From assembly GCF_001857945.1 (NCBI RefSeq), contig NZ_CP017770.1, forward strand, positions 2,356,001 to 2,420,000: a stretch of DNA of 64,000 bases, read 5' to 3'. Below the pieces are notes generated by a model. The model was not told where the DNA came from and searched no databases. It worked only from the letters and a program-made list of their open reading frames with translations. The stretch is from Paenibacillus crassostreae (lineage in GTDB: Bacteria; Bacillota; Bacilli; Paenibacillales; Paenibacillaceae). A program made the translations under genes and the position numbers. Below are positions 48,444-58,427 of this stretch, one piece after another; position 1 is the first letter of the stretch, and each line of letters starts with the position of its first letter.

Positions 48444-49196
48444 TTACTTGAGCTCATATTGAACGCTAAGCTGTGTTGATACTTTAACTTCTCCTGTCTC
48501 AATAGCAGTCGAGGCTGCAGTGTCCATGGAGACTTTAGCCTGTAGCATTTCATTCTGCGCATATACAATTGGTGCACTACTATCTCCTTGGCTAACGACT
48601 AGAACGATTCCTAGCTGCCGATTCGCTGCCTTGGCAATAGCACTAGCCTTCAGATTAGCATTCGCCATTGCCTTTTCAATCACTTGAGTTTCATATTGAT
48701 CACGGTTCTCAACTGAGAATCGTACATTATCGATGTTGTTAGCTCCTGCCTTAGAAGCTGCATCGAGTAATTCACCAATCTTGGCAAGGTCACGGTAAGT
48801 TACTTCAATACTGTGATTAGCATTGTAACCTTTAATCTTCTGGCCTTCTTTTTCTGTGTACGTATAATTAGGTTGTACATGGAATTGCGTGCTCTTAATA
48901 TCTTTATCTACGATCTTCCAAGTATTTTTCAGCACGTCATTCAACTTCTTCATCTTAGCTGCATTTGCTTGTTGTGCAGCTTGAGCCGTATCGGCTTGCG
49001 ATGTAACACCAATAGAAATGTAGGCGATATCCGGTGTAATTGATATTTCCCCTGATCCAATCACATTAACAACATTACGCGGTTCTTCCGCCGCAAAAAC
49101 TTGTGCTGTGCCTCCTATTGAGTTCGTAATCCCAGATATTCCGAGAATTAACGTACTCGCCACTACAACCAACCCTAATTTTTTTACCCATTTCAT
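48444..49196 (-). CDS. SIMPL domain (DUF541) exported protein
   Basis: The 250-residue protein has a signal peptide (to about residue 35) and a SIMPL domain: VNVIGSGEISITPDIAYISI, then YNANHSIEVTYRDLAKIGELLDAASKAGANNIDNVRFS. Homologues such as BP26/YggE form oligomers in the envelope and have been linked to stress tolerance; a precise activity is not known. The ATG follows TAGGAGGGTATAATC. The 5' region holds a 62-base tandem repeat that begins just upstream of the ribosome binding site. Confidence 0.88.
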   Translation of the reverse strand: MKWVKKLGLVVVASTLILGISGITNSIGGTAQVFAAEEPRNVVNVIGSGEISITPDIAYISIGVTSQADTAQAAQQANAAKMKKLNDVLKNTWKIVDKDIKSTQFHVQPNYTYTEKEGQKIKGYNANHSIEVTYRDLAKIGELLDAASKAGANNIDNVRFSVENRDQYETQVIEKAMANANLKASAIAKAANRQLGIVLVVSQGDSSAPIVYAQNEMLQAKVSMDTAASTAIETGEVKVSTQLSVQYELK

Positions 49197-49211
49197 GATT
49201 ATACCCTCCTA

Positions 49212-49394
49212 AAAGTTTTTGAGCGTTACTTCTTGTGCAATACTTCGAGAAAACTCTCTTCGTAAGCATAATCCAAGTTTTTGAGCATCACTTCTCGATA
49301 TACTTCGTAAAAAAACTAGCATCGAAAGCATATACCAAAGTTTTTGAGCGTTACTTCTTGTGCAATACTTCGAGAAAACTCTCTTCGTAAGCAT
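49212..49394. repeat. tandem repeat of about 62 bases, three units
   Basis: Units begin at 49212, 49274 and 49337. The first and third are identical over 58 bases (49212-49269 and 49337-49394); the middle one is diverged but keeps AAGTTTTTGAGC, ACTTC and the AAGCAT end. Each contains short complementary pieces (CTTCGAGA and TCTCTTCG) that could fold. The array lies in the 5' leader of the SIMPL gene. Two small frames that read through it on the minus strand are by-products. Confidence 0.85.
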
Positions 49395-49478
49395 TTACTC
49401 TTGAGTTTTACGAAGTTTTCCTTCTTTTACTTTCTAGACGAGAAGTAAAGGTAAATGTTGCATAGGTTGGAAAAGAAA

Positions 49479-50984
49479 TTATTCTACAATAGCTTTGAGA
49501 TTCTGCTCGGCTTTTTTCGTACTCTCCATACTCATTTGGTTATTCTCAAGTAATAACTGTAAAGTTGCAGATAGTTCTTGTAATGTTGCTGAAGTCTGTT
49601 CGTTAACAGATGCTAAGTGATTCGTTGAATCTCCAACGGAAGTTGAGTACTGAGTCACTTCGTGCATCATACTGCCGTATTCTTGTGATACCTGCAAAAG
49701 TTCTCCGATAGATCCTTTTATAGAATCAAATGACTCTGATGTCTCTTGGGTTAACTCACTACTTAATGTCATTTGTTCCGCTACCAAGTTCATTCTCAGT
49801 AGCGTTTCATTGGTCTTCACGGTGAAGTTCTGAAGTTGTTGCGTTATCTGCTCGGCCGCTGTGGAAGTAAGCTCTGATAATTTTCGTATTTCCCGGGCAA
49901 CTACGGAGAATCCTTGCCCATATTCACCTGCTCGTGCAGCTTCAATACTCGCATTTAACGAAAGAAGATTCGTCTGATTGGCAATCTCACGAATAGTCTG
50001 GCTAAATTGAGAGGTTTCATTCACACGTTGCGTAAGCTCTTCAATATCTGTAGCCATTCCATCAATTTCTAGTTTAAATTCGATAATGGCATCTTTTAAC
50101 GTTTCTACTTTACCCTTGCCTGTTTCTGAAAGATGATTAGTCTCATTGGTCTGTATCAATAATGTCTCAGTCGATGTGGTCATCCCCTGGATCATTTCCG
50201 CCATCTGCTGAATTGAATCATTAATAGATAATGTAGTATCAACCTGAGTTACAGCACCTGTAGCTATTTCTTGGAATGCAACATTCATTTGTTGGAAAGA
50301 TGCTGTATTTTCTTCCATCGACTGTGTAACTTCCATCATATGCTGAGTGACCGTTACGACATTATGCAACAGTTGTTCTTTATGCAGACGTTGTTCATCA
50401 AGTAAAATTTCAGTCTGCTTACGCGCATCGTCTGTATCTTTCATTAGTTTACTGGAAGCACGTAATAGTAGCACAATCATAAAACATACAATCATATAAA
50501 TAACTAATAATCCAACACTATCCTCTGGATTCACACCAACTTGATCTCCCTTTACCATAACCAAAACATACGCCATTCCCATTCCACAAACCATAGTAAT
50601 GATCGTTAGAGTTGCCTTCATAGTGATTAGAGATAGAATAATTAAATAGTATACTGAGCTTAAACCATTCATAGAAGGTGTATAGATTATCTGTAAACTG
50701 GAAGTCAATATCACCCCTAGAACCCCTAGATAAGAAGTTAGATGGATATACTTACGCTTACTATGAAATAAGAGCATTATTCCTAATGTGATTGCATTTA
50801 TCACAAAAGTGATATTAGTCATTGCAAAAAGATCAGATAAGTTAATGGCAGCGATACTCATCAATACAGCAATACTAAACGCAATAATGAGCACCATATT
50901 CCGTCTCATAACATCCTGTTCCTTCACACTAAGGAGCTCATCACCGTCTTTGCTACCTATTCGTAGAATATTTTTAATTTTCAT
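49479..50984 (-). CDS. membrane methyl-accepting chemotaxis protein
   Basis: The 501-residue protein has six hydrophobic segments between about residues 25 and 185, with no large extracellular sensing domain, then a cytoplasmic MCP signalling hairpin whose tip reads [37 protein letters not shown]. It resembles Bacillales receptors that may sense membrane or internal signals. The ligand is unknown. I chose the ATG at 50984, after AGGGGGTTAATT; an in-frame start at 51047 is less likely. Confidence 0.88.
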   Translation of the reverse strand: MKIKNILRIGSKDGDELLSVKEQDVMRRNMVLIIAFSIAVLMSIAAINLSDLFAMTNITFVINAITLGIMLLFHSKRKYIHLTSYLGVLGVILTSSLQIIYTPSMNGLSSVYYLIILSLITMKATLTIITMVCGMGMAYVLVMVKGDQVGVNPEDSVGLLVIYMIVCFMIVLLLRASSKLMKDTDDARKQTEILLDEQRLHKEQLLHNVVTVTQHMMEVTQSMEENTASFQQMNVAFQEIATGAVTQVDTTLSINDSIQQMAEMIQGMTTSTETLLIQTNETNHLSETGKGKVETLKDAIIEFKLEIDGMATDIEELTQRVNETSQFSQTIREIANQTNLLSLNASIEAARAGEYGQGFSVVAREIRKLSELTSTAAEQITQQLQNFTVKTNETLLRMNLVAEQMTLSSELTQETSESFDSIKGSIGELLQVSQEYGSMMHEVTQYSTSVGDSTNHLASVNEQTSATLQELSATLQLLLENNQMSMESTKKAEQNLKAIVE

Positions 50985-51101
50985 AATTAACCCCCTGTGA
51001 TGTGAATTCTTGGCAACACTTATTATTAATGTCGTTGTATAGAACATAATATATATCGACAGATATCTTATCTATCATGAGTATTAATTTATTGGGGAAT
51101 A

Positions 51102-51148
51102 ATAACAAAGAGCAGCCAGCCCTCAAGGGGTTAGCTGCTCTTTGTTAT
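51102..51148 (-). terminator. terminator of the rapZ-yvcK-whiA-HPr operon
   Basis: A perfect 15-base stem (ATAACAAAGAGCAGC and complement) encloses 17 bases that can themselves pair through CCC and GGG. It starts 14 bases after the HPr stop codon. Confidence 0.85.
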
Positions 51149-51161
51149 GTGAACGTCAACA

Positions 51162-51431
51162 CTATTGGTTCTCTAATTCCTCTTTACTTACTAAACTCAC
51201 TAAAGCGGTTACAGCCTGCTCAGCGTCAGCGCCATCTGCACTAATATTAATTTCCGTTCCGGAGCTGATTGCAAGGCTCATAATTCCCATAATGCTTTTA
51301 GCATTCACCTTTTTATCATCTTTTTCCACGAAAATTTCAGACGAGTACTTATTCGCTTCTTGGACGAACAATGCTGCCGGTCTGGCATGGAGACCCGTCT
51401 TAAGACGGACTACTACCGGGTGCTTTGTCAT
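51162..51431 (-). CDS. HPr-family phosphocarrier
   Basis: The 89-residue protein keeps both HPr sites: His15 in TGLHARPA, phosphorylated by enzyme I, and Ser46 in AKSIMGIMSL, phosphorylated by HprK. In B. subtilis this place after whiA is taken by Crh, which has Gln at position 15 and works only in regulation. The His here means it could also carry phosphate for sugar uptake. It follows whiA by 97 bases and ends the operon. Confidence 0.93.
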   Translation of the reverse strand: MTKHPVVVRLKTGLHARPAALFVQEANKYSSEIFVEKDDKKVNAKSIMGIMSLAISSGTEINISADGADAEQAVTALVSLVSKEELENQ

Positions 51432-51528
51432 GGAAACTTACCCCCTAATTTATAAATCTGATCAATTTACACTAATTTCATTTAAAACCATTATATCATT
51501 ATAACATGAAGGACACTAGAAGAAAAAC

Positions 51529-52467
51529 TCAACCCTTACGAATCTTATCTGCCATCTCATCAATCTTACGCAATCGATGATTCACGCCGGATTTACTGAC
51601 CGTGCCTTTAAGCATCTCACCAACTTCTTTCAAGTTCATATCAGGATGCACCAGACGTACTTCTGCTACTTCACGAAGCTTCTCAGGTAAATTATCTAAT
51701 CCCACTTCACGTTGCAGCAGTTTAATGTTCTCTATTTGCCGGACTGCCGCACTGATAGTTTTGTTTAAGTTCGCTGTCTCACAATTGACAATCCGATTCA
51801 CAGAATTTCTCATATCTCTCATAATGCGAACATCTTCAAATTTGAAAAGAGATTGATGTGCACCAATTAAGCTAAGAAATTCAATGATTTTCTCACCTTC
51901 CTTAATGTAGAGCACGAACCCCTTCTTACGTTCAATAAAGCGTGCATTCAGATTAAATTCATTAGCCAAATCGACCAATGCCTTACAATGATCTTCATAC
52001 ATTGAATAAATTTCAAGATGATACGATGAACCCTCAGGATTATTTACAGATCCACCAGCCATAAAGGCTCCCCGTAGGTATGCCCGTTTACAACATTTCT
52101 TACGTATAAGCCCAGATTGAATATCTTGTGTAAAAAGAAACCCCTCAGAAACAATATGAAGCTCTTTTAGAATCTCCTGAACTTGTGCAGGTATGCGTAC
52201 GATATATACATTATTCTTCTTCAATCTCATTTTTTTACGCACAAGTAATTCTGTATGTGCCTGGAAGAATTTTTTGATCAAGGTATAAATTCGTCTCGCT
52301 ATCGCGGCATTTTCAGTCGAGATATCCAAAATGACCTTTTTATTCGAAAGTTGGACAGAACCATTCATGCGAATCAGTGCTGATAATTCAGCCTTCTCGC
52401 AACATGCCTGTCCTTCCACCCTAGTCAGTTCTTTTTTTGTCTCTGCCGCAAACGACAAGTCATTCAC
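51529..52467 (-). CDS. whiA: DNA-binding protein WhiA
   Basis: WhiA joins a LAGLIDADG homing-endonuclease-like fold with a C-terminal helix-turn-helix. The 312-residue protein shows [24 protein letters not shown] sequence near residue 130 and the DNA-binding end [25 protein letters not shown]. In Bacillus it influences cell division and chromosome segregation. It starts at a GTG whose bases overlap the yvcK stop (GTGA), so the two are translationally coupled. Confidence 0.97.
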   Translation of the reverse strand: MNDLSFAAETKKELTRVEGQACCEKAELSALIRMNGSVQLSNKKVILDISTENAAIARRIYTLIKKFFQAHTELLVRKKMRLKKNNVYIVRIPAQVQEILKELHIVSEGFLFTQDIQSGLIRKKCCKRAYLRGAFMAGGSVNNPEGSSYHLEIYSMYEDHCKALVDLANEFNLNARFIERKKGFVLYIKEGEKIIEFLSLIGAHQSLFKFEDVRIMRDMRNSVNRIVNCETANLNKTISAAVRQIENIKLLQREVGLDNLPEKLREVAEVRLVHPDMNLKEVGEMLKGTVSKSGVNHRLRKIDEMADKIRKG

Positions 52468-53450
52468 CTCTCACGTAAAGTCCAATTTTGTACGAGTTGG
52501 TATATATGTTGGCTTAGTTTCTCAGCATCATGCCGTAGATAAGTTCGGAAAAGTACGAGTGTATCCGCAATAACTTTGTAACCATTGCCTGTCACTTCAT
52601 CCAAATCTAGCTGAACTGGTCTTGCTCCCTTTTCAGCATACTTATCTTGAACTCCAGTCGGAATTTCACCGTTATTAACAATAACATAATCAAAAAGATG
52701 TATACCGACATGATCATAAATCGCATTAAGATGATCATTTACAGTGTAATTGTCGGTTTCTCCAGGTTGTGTCATCACATTACATATAAATATCTTAATC
52801 GCTTTAGATGCACAAACAGCTTCTACAAGTTTGGGAACAAGCAAATTAGGAAGAATACTTGTATATAGGCTCCCAGGGCCAATTAGAATCGCATCTGCTT
52901 GCTGGATTGCCTCAACTGCCTCTGGCAACGGCTCCACGTGAGCGGGATCAAGAAAAACTCTCTTAATCTTCATCCCTGCTTCCGGGATTTTGGATTCTCC
53001 ACTTACAATGCTTCCGTCCTCCATCTCAGCATGAAGATTTACTGCAACACCAGCAGCTGGCAGCACTCGACCACGAACAGCGAATACCCTACTCAATTCT
53101 CTTACAGCTGATACGAAATCACCTGTAATATCCGTCATACCTGCTAAGATTAAATTGCCTAAACTATGCCCTGCCAGCCCTGAACCACTTGCGAAACGAT
53201 AACTCAACATTTGCGAAAGTAACGGTTCAACATCAGCTAGTGCTGTTAATACGTTACGAATATCACCCGGTGGTGGCATTTGCAATTCACTTCGCAATAT
53301 ACCTGAACTCCCACCATCGTCAGCTACCGTAACAATAGCCGTGATGTCAAGCGGCTTCTCTTTCAATCCTCGGAGCATGACGGATAACCCGGTGCCTCCA
53401 CCCATGACAACAATTCGAGGACGCTTTTTTTCCTCTTCTGCCGCTTCCAT
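52464..53450 (-). CDS. yvcK: YvcK/GlmR-family gluconeogenesis and cell-wall factor
   Basis: The 328-residue protein is a CofD-like Rossmann fold that binds UDP-sugars and helps direct carbon into the wall precursor pathway. The start [17 protein letters not shown] is the nucleotide loop, and [27 protein letters not shown] and [15 protein letters not shown] are family motifs. It follows rapZ by 14 bases and overlaps whiA by four. Confidence 0.96.
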   Translation of the reverse strand: MEAAEEEKKRPRIVVMGGGTGLSVMLRGLKEKPLDITAIVTVADDGGSSGILRSELQMPPPGDIRNVLTALADVEPLLSQMLSYRFASGSGLAGHSLGNLILAGMTDITGDFVSAVRELSRVFAVRGRVLPAAGVAVNLHAEMEDGSIVSGESKIPEAGMKIKRVFLDPAHVEPLPEAVEAIQQADAILIGPGSLYTSILPNLLVPKLVEAVCASKAIKIFICNVMTQPGETDNYTVNDHLNAIYDHVGIHLFDYVIVNNGEIPTGVQDKYAEKGARPVQLDLDEVTGNGYKVIADTLVLFRTYLRHDAEKLSQHIYQLVQNWTLRER

Positions 53451-53464
53451 TACACTTCACCTCA

Positions 53465-54370
53465 TTAATGCCAGTCACGATCTCGATCAGAGTCGCGATG
53501 GCTAACTGAGACGTTCTCCGTCTCACTAGATCCCAGCATTTTAACTAAATATTCGGCAATAGCAACGGAACGATGCTTACCACCTGTACACCCAATACCG
53601 ATAATAACCTGACTCTTACCTTCTTTATGATATTGCGGAATTAGGAATTGGAGCATATCCAATAGTTTAGTTAAGAACAATTGGGTTTCCGCCCATTTCA
53701 TGACATACTCATATACTTCACTGTCTTGACCAGTACGGGGACGCAAATGATCTACATAATGTGGATTAGGCAAAAATCTCACATCAAAAATTAGATCCGC
53801 ATCAATTGGAATCCCGTATTTGAATCCAAAGGATGTAATATTAACAGATAATGAATTAGCCTCCAGTTGTGAGAACCGAGAGATAATCTTCTCTTTCAGT
53901 TTACCTGGTTTTAAATTACTTGTATCGATCAACTGGGTGGCGGATTTCCTGAGCTCCTCCAACATCTTACGTTCCAATTGTATACCGTCGAGTGGCATCC
54001 CCTCAGGCGCTAATGGATGCCGTCTGCGACTCTCTTTATAACGTTGCACTAGAACAGAATCGGTTGCGTCAAGGAATAGAATCTCGCACCCCATCGTGAA
54101 GTGTTCTTTAACATAGGTCAAAGATTCTGATAAGGCAGTGAAAAACTCACGTCCACGGAGATCGATCACTAATGCTACTTTGGCAATCTTTCCGTTGGAT
54201 TGTTCAATAAGTTCGGCGAACTTAGGGATCAATACCGGTGGCAAATTATCCACGCAGAAGAAGCCCAGATCTTCTAAGCTTTGTACAGCAAGTGTCTTTC
54301 CAGCACCCGACATACCTGTAATAATAATCAGGGTGGCCATCGCCGGGACAGTATTGTCTCCCTCCAGCAT
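53465..54370 (-). CDS. rapZ: RNase adapter/nucleotide-binding protein RapZ
   Basis: The 301-residue protein (YvcJ in B. subtilis) is a P-loop ATPase/GTPase. Walker A is ITGMSGAGKT near residue 20, and DNLPPVLIPKFAEL and IGCTGGKHRSVAIAE belong to the family. In E. coli it controls glmS RNA decay; in Bacillus it affects competence. The C-terminus ends in a short Asp/Arg/Ser-rich tail. The ATG at 54370 follows AGGGAGGGAAAGCTG. Next gene yvcK is 14 bases away. Confidence 0.96.
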   Translation of the reverse strand: MLEGDNTVPAMATLIIITGMSGAGKTLAVQSLEDLGFFCVDNLPPVLIPKFAELIEQSNGKIAKVALVIDLRGREFFTALSESLTYVKEHFTMGCEILFLDATDSVLVQRYKESRRRHPLAPEGMPLDGIQLERKMLEELRKSATQLIDTSNLKPGKLKEKIISRFSQLEANSLSVNITSFGFKYGIPIDADLIFDVRFLPNPHYVDHLRPRTGQDSEVYEYVMKWAETQLFLTKLLDMLQFLIPQYHKEGKSQVIIGIGCTGGKHRSVAIAEYLVKMLGSSETENVSVSHRDSDRDRDWH

Positions 54371-54420
54371 CAGCTTTCCCTCCCTTGTCTATAAGTCTAA
54401 CAAGCTTATGACTCGTCATA

Positions 54421-54440
54421 CAAGCAGAGACGGCTTAGCC
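54421..54440. repeat. dispersed repeat with hairpin between glcK and rapZ
   Basis: CAAGCAGAGACGGC (54421-54434) belongs to the dispersed repeat family, and GACGGC-TTA-GCCGTC forms a 6-base hairpin inside it. Confidence 0.5.
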
Positions 54441-54458
54441 GTCCCCTATAACCTATAT

Positions 54459-55409
54459 CTATGAACGAAGATGAAGACCTGCAGCCCCAACAATTCCAGC
54501 ATTATTTCCTAATTGAGCAGGTAGAATCGACACACCCCGTTGTAATGGCTCTGGAGTAAACTTCGCAAATACTTCACGCACTTCGTTAAATAGAATGTCT
54601 CCTGCGTAGGATACACCTCCACCTACAATAAATACTTCAGGATTTAACACCGCAGCTACCGCTGACATCGATTTACCTAAGTAAAATGCAGCGCGATTAA
54701 CAATACGAAGTGCAACTTCATCGCCAGCCTTGGCTGCATCGAATACAGCCTTCGCATTTATTGTCTCTACATTAGAAAGAACAGTACGATCTCCACGTTC
54801 TACAGCATCTTTAGCCATACGGATGATTCCTGTTGCAGATGATACCGTTTCTACACAACCCTTTTTACCGCAACCACATTGAATCGCTTCCAGATCAGGC
54901 ACAACTGAGATATGACCAATCTCTCCTGCCATCCCAGAGAATCCTTGATAGATCTTTCCATTGAGGATAATACCTCCGCCCACTCCGGTTCCAAGTGTAT
55001 AGCAGACACAGTTATCAATTCCACGACCTGCACCGCTCCAAGCTTCACCCAAAGCAGCCACATTAGCATCATTATCTATTTTGACAGGCTTGCCAATTCG
55101 CTCCTCTAACAGAGACCGAATCGGAACATCTCGAAATCCTATGTTGGGTGCAAGGACAATAATTCCCTCAACGACATTCGTAAACCCGGCAACTCCTGCT
55201 CCAACACCTACAAGCTGATCCCACTCATATGGTGACTTCTCCACAATTTCACGCACATACTTCTCAATATTATCAATGACAACTTGAGTACCTTTTTCAG
55301 TCTCGGTCGGTCCTTCATGTGTTAGAAGAAGCTGCCCCTCTTGATTACAAATTCCCACTTTAATCGCTGTACCACCTAAATCCACACCAACATAGATATT
55401 TTCAGACAT
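54459..55409 (-). CDS. glcK: ROK-family glucokinase
   Basis: The 316-residue enzyme phosphorylates glucose. VGVDLGGTAIKVGICN is the ATP phosphate loop, IDNDANVAALGEAWSG contains the catalytic Asp, GTGVGGGIILNG follows, and the zinc motif is CGCGKKGCVET. I chose the ATG at 55409 with AAGGTGG eight bases upstream; the GTG at 55421 overlaps that site. It is upstream of rapZ with an 88-base gap and may be part of the same operon. Confidence 0.94.
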   Translation of the reverse strand: MSENIYVGVDLGGTAIKVGICNQEGQLLLTHEGPTETEKGTQVVIDNIEKYVREIVEKSPYEWDQLVGVGAGVAGFTNVVEGIIVLAPNIGFRDVPIRSLLEERIGKPVKIDNDANVAALGEAWSGAGRGIDNCVCYTLGTGVGGGIILNGKIYQGFSGMAGEIGHISVVPDLEAIQCGCGKKGCVETVSSATGIIRMAKDAVERGDRTVLSNVETINAKAVFDAAKAGDEVALRIVNRAAFYLGKSMSAVAAVLNPEVFIVGGGVSYAGDILFNEVREVFAKFTPEPLQRGVSILPAQLGNNAGIVGAAGLHLRS

Positions 55410-55531
55410 GTTACAAGCCACCTTTTTGCATTCTAAAATAATTTAAACCCTACGTACCAACTATAATTGATGCCCTCTATCTGGTCAAGGGAAGTCAACA
55501 CGTTAGGAGTACTTCGTTAATAAGATATTGA

Positions 55532-55558
55532 TGACAATTGTCACATTTAAGTGGTGAC
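55532..55558 (+). promoter_or_regulatory. palindromes upstream of the ABC transporter operon
   Basis: TGACAATTGTCA (55532-55543) is a perfect 12-base palindrome, and GTCAC (55540-55544) with GTGAC (55554-55558) forms a second one overlapping it. They lie about 90 bases before the ATPase gene and may bind the response regulator of this operon. I did not find a convincing -35/-10 pair. Confidence 0.4.
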
Positions 55559-55633
55559 AGTTTTTACTAACTATTGAATACTGGTTTCGCTATGATTTAG
55601 TCAAGATCAATACGATATATCGGAGGTAGATCA

Positions 55634-56551
55634 ATGAACGCCATTGTGGAATTAAAGAATGTTACCAAAAGCTTTGGAGAAAAAAAAGCCGTGGACAATG
55701 TTTCCTTATCTATTGAGAGAGGTTCCATCGTTGCTATATTAGGCCCAAACGGGGCGGGTAAAACAACAGTCTTGTCTATGATATTAGGTCTGATGAAGCC
55801 TAGCCAAGGTACTATATCTGTTCTAGGTAAACATCCAAAAGATACAGAAGTACGGAACAAAATTGGAGCTATGCTACAAGAAGTTAGTATTATGGATGGC
55901 TTGAAGGTTCGCGAACTTATTACATTAATCCGTAGTTACTACCCAGAACCGCTTGATATGAGTCAATTGACGCCATTAACCGGTCTGAATGATGCAGATC
56001 TAAATCGCCTGGCAACGAAGTTATCTGGTGGGCAGAAGCGTAAACTTGGTTTCGCTCTCGCTCTTGCTGGTAATCCCGACCTCATATTCTTAGACGAACC
56101 CACCGTCGGTTTAGACGTTACCGCTCGTCGCATGTTCTGGGATAAAGTTCGTGAATTAACTACACTAGGCAAAACAATTCTATTTACTACTCATTATCTT
56201 CCAGAAGCTGAAGACTTTGCAGATCGAGTTATCTTATTTAATGAAGGAATCATCATAGCTGATGGCACTCCAGACGAGATCAAATCCACATTGACGATAA
56301 GTTCGGTCTCATTTAAATCCGACGACCCTAATCTATGTGATGCTCTACTTCAATTACCTCAGGTTACTGATGTTTATGAAAAAGAGGGTCGGATCTATAC
56401 CGTTACTGAAGATACAGATAGCGTTCTAGCATCCATCTTTGAACACAAGTATGCAGTTAAAGAAATTCGAATCGAGCAAGGTAGGCTTGACGATGCTTTC
56501 GAACAGTTAACGTTACATCCAGAATTTAATGTCAAAGAGGGGGCTATATAA
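55634..56551 (+). CDS. ABC transporter ATP-binding protein
   Basis: The 305-residue ATPase has Walker A GPNGAGKTT near residue 40, signature LSGGQKRKLGFALAL and Walker B LIFLDEPTVGLD, with the switch His in FTTHYLPEAED. The C-terminal 80 residues are the extension typical of ABC-2 drug or antibiotic exporters. It is the first gene of a four-gene operon with a permease, a sensor kinase and a response regulator, as in YfiLMN-YfiJK of B. subtilis. The export substrate is unknown. The ATG follows CGGAGGTAGATCA. Confidence 0.92.
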   Translation: MNAIVELKNVTKSFGEKKAVDNVSLSIERGSIVAILGPNGAGKTTVLSMILGLMKPSQGTISVLGKHPKDTEVRNKIGAMLQEVSIMDGLKVRELITLIRSYYPEPLDMSQLTPLTGLNDADLNRLATKLSGGQKRKLGFALALAGNPDLIFLDEPTVGLDVTARRMFWDKVRELTTLGKTILFTTHYLPEAEDFADRVILFNEGIIIADGTPDEIKSTLTISSVSFKSDDPNLCDALLQLPQVTDVYEKEGRIYTVTEDTDSVLASIFEHKYAVKEIRIEQGRLDDAFEQLTLHPEFNVKEGAI

Positions 56552-56553
56552 TC

Positions 56554-57291
56554 ATGCATATGATCATCATGCAATGTAAAGCTGAAATGAAGAGAATTCT
56601 ACGTAATCCTTATTATGTATTCTGGTCCTTACTGTTACCCATTGTGTTTTATTTCATCTTTACTCGGCTCGTTAACACCAATGCCAATGACAATCAGCTC
56701 TGGCAAGCTCATTATTTGATGTCTATGACTACCTTTAGTGTAATGGGTTCGTCGATCATGACTCTAGGCATCCGAATTGTTCAGGAACGTGTTCATGGTT
56801 GGTCCACCTTCATGCGAATTACTCCGCTCCCTGAGAGTGTCTATTCTTTTGGTAAAATGTTCGGACAGTCCGTTATGCATTTACTCTCTATTATCGTTAT
56901 CTTTGGTGCGGGATATTTAATGAATGGCGTATCCCTATCTGCATCGCAATGGATCTACAGTGGACTTTGGATATTAGTAGCTTGTGCACCTTTTCTGGCA
57001 CTTGGAACATTAGTTGGAAACATGAAAAGAGTAGACACGGCAAGTGGCGTTAGTAATGCCATCTATATGGTACTCGCTGTTATAGGAGGAATGTGGTTCC
57101 CTATTGAGTCTTTCCCCAGCCTATTGCAACGAATTAGTCACTGGCTTCCTTCCTATAGCTATGGAAACGGGGCTTGGGAGATTATACGCGGAAATGCCCC
57201 TTCACTTGAAAATATACTCATTCTGGTAGGATATCTTATAATCTTTATGGTACTATCAACGTATATTGGCAAAAAGCAGGAAGTGGTGTAG
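56554..57291 (+). CDS. ABC-2 type transporter permease
   Basis: The 245-residue protein has about six membrane helices, beginning NPYYVFWSLLLPIVFYFIFT, and the ABC-2 pattern with GIRIVQERVHGWSTFMRITPLP and a late IGGMWFPIESFPSLLQRISHWLP. It starts two bases after the ATPase gene and forms a transporter with it. Drug, peptide or lipid export is likely from the family, not shown by sequence. Confidence 0.9.
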   Translation: MHMIIMQCKAEMKRILRNPYYVFWSLLLPIVFYFIFTRLVNTNANDNQLWQAHYLMSMTTFSVMGSSIMTLGIRIVQERVHGWSTFMRITPLPESVYSFGKMFGQSVMHLLSIIVIFGAGYLMNGVSLSASQWIYSGLWILVACAPFLALGTLVGNMKRVDTASGVSNAIYMVLAVIGGMWFPIESFPSLLQRISHWLPSYSYGNGAWEIIRGNAPSLENILILVGYLIIFMVLSTYIGKKQEVV

Positions 57292-57299
57292 ATCTTATT

Positions 57300-58427
57300 A
57301 TGCACAGTAAATTTCAGGTTTTCCCTAAAGCTCTAGGGTTCTATCCATATGTCTGGCTGATTTACATCTCTCTACCTATTATTAATACCGCACAAGAACA
57401 TGGTTTGAAAATGATCCTCGGCTATTTGATGATTGGAGTATTCATTATCTCTTATCGACAGCTATTCTTCGCTTCAGAGAACGGTTCATTTTCATATTGG
57501 CTAGCCTTACAAATGGTAATTATCTTTATACTCAGCTACCTTTATAACCCTTATAACGTATTCATGGGTTTCTTCACGGCAAGTTTTATTGGATATTACA
57601 CCAACTCATTTAAGTTTAAGTTATCCTTAGTCTCCTTCGCGATTATTGAAATTCTACCGATTATATTAAACATAGGTAAAAATGAACCTAAGGATTACTT
57701 ATTTATCTTTCCTTTTCTTATCATTATGCTCATATCTCCTTTTGGAATACGGTCGATGAATAAACACCAGCAGCTAGAGATGAAGCTAGATGAAGCCAAT
57801 GAACGTATAAAAGAGTTCGTTAAGCGGGAAGAGCGCATGCGTATTGCGAGAGATCTGCATGATACATTGGGTCATACGTTGTCTTTGATTACTTTGAAGA
57901 GTCAAATTGTTGATCGCCTTATTACCAAAGACCCTCAGCGCGCTCAACTTGAAGCCAAGGAGATTGAACGAACATCAAGGGCAGCCCTTCGAGAAGTTCG
58001 TGAACTTGTATCCGATATGCGTGCAGTTACACTTGTTGAGGAATTGCTTGAGGTCCAGGTTATCTTAGACAATGCTGATATCATCTATTCTTTCGAAGGA
58101 GATGCATCACTTGTTGGAGTCCCCGATCTTACGCAGAATATTCTCAGCTTGTGCCTCCGTGAAGCGATCACTAACATTGTCAAACATAGCCAGGCCAAGA
58201 ACTGCAATGTGCGTGTTGAACATAAACAAGCTCACGTCATCCTAATCATTAGTGATGATGGAATAGGTCTGCTTGAAGATCATCATGATGGAAATGGAAT
58301 GAAGGGGATGCAAGAGCGATTGTCTTTGATGGATGGCTCCATAACGATAACTTCTGACAAGGGGATAACCTTGCGTATTACTATCCCTATTATTATCAAG
58401 AATCAACAAGAGGAGGAGACCGCATGA
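57300..58427 (+). CDS. NarL-type sensor histidine kinase
   Basis: The 375-residue protein has about five membrane helices (about 15-150) with no large outer domain, then a HisKA_3 domain with His187 in MRIARDLHDTLGHTLSLI and an ATPase domain with LREAITNIVKHSQA and SDDGIGL. Such kinases (DesK, LiaS types) sense membrane state or envelope damage. It starts eight bases after the permease stop and its stop overlaps the regulator start by four bases. Confidence 0.92.
   Translation: MHSKFQVFPKALGFYPYVWLIYISLPIINTAQEHGLKMILGYLMIGVFIISYRQLFFASENGSFSYWLALQMVIIFILSYLYNPYNVFMGFFTASFIGYYTNSFKFKLSLVSFAIIEILPIILNIGKNEPKDYLFIFPFLIIMLISPFGIRSMNKHQQLEMKLDEANERIKEFVKREERMRIARDLHDTLGHTLSLITLKSQIVDRLITKDPQRAQLEAKEIERTSRAALREVRELVSDMRAVTLVEELLEVQVILDNADIIYSFEGDASLVGVPDLTQNILSLCLREAITNIVKHSQAKNCNVRVEHKQAHVILIISDDGIGLLEDHHDGNGMKGMQERLSLMDGSITITSDKGITLRITIPIIIKNQQEEETA

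Noticed and set aside
49075..49394. Two small minus-strand frames sharing the N-terminus MLTKRVFSKYCTRSNAQKL, looking like paralogues
   Set aside because: The shared sequence is only the translation of the 58-base tandem repeat; one overlaps the start of the SIMPL gene and neither has a family match.
51162..51431. Naming the HPr gene crh from its position
   Set aside because: The protein has His15, which Crh lacks, so the positional name would mislead.
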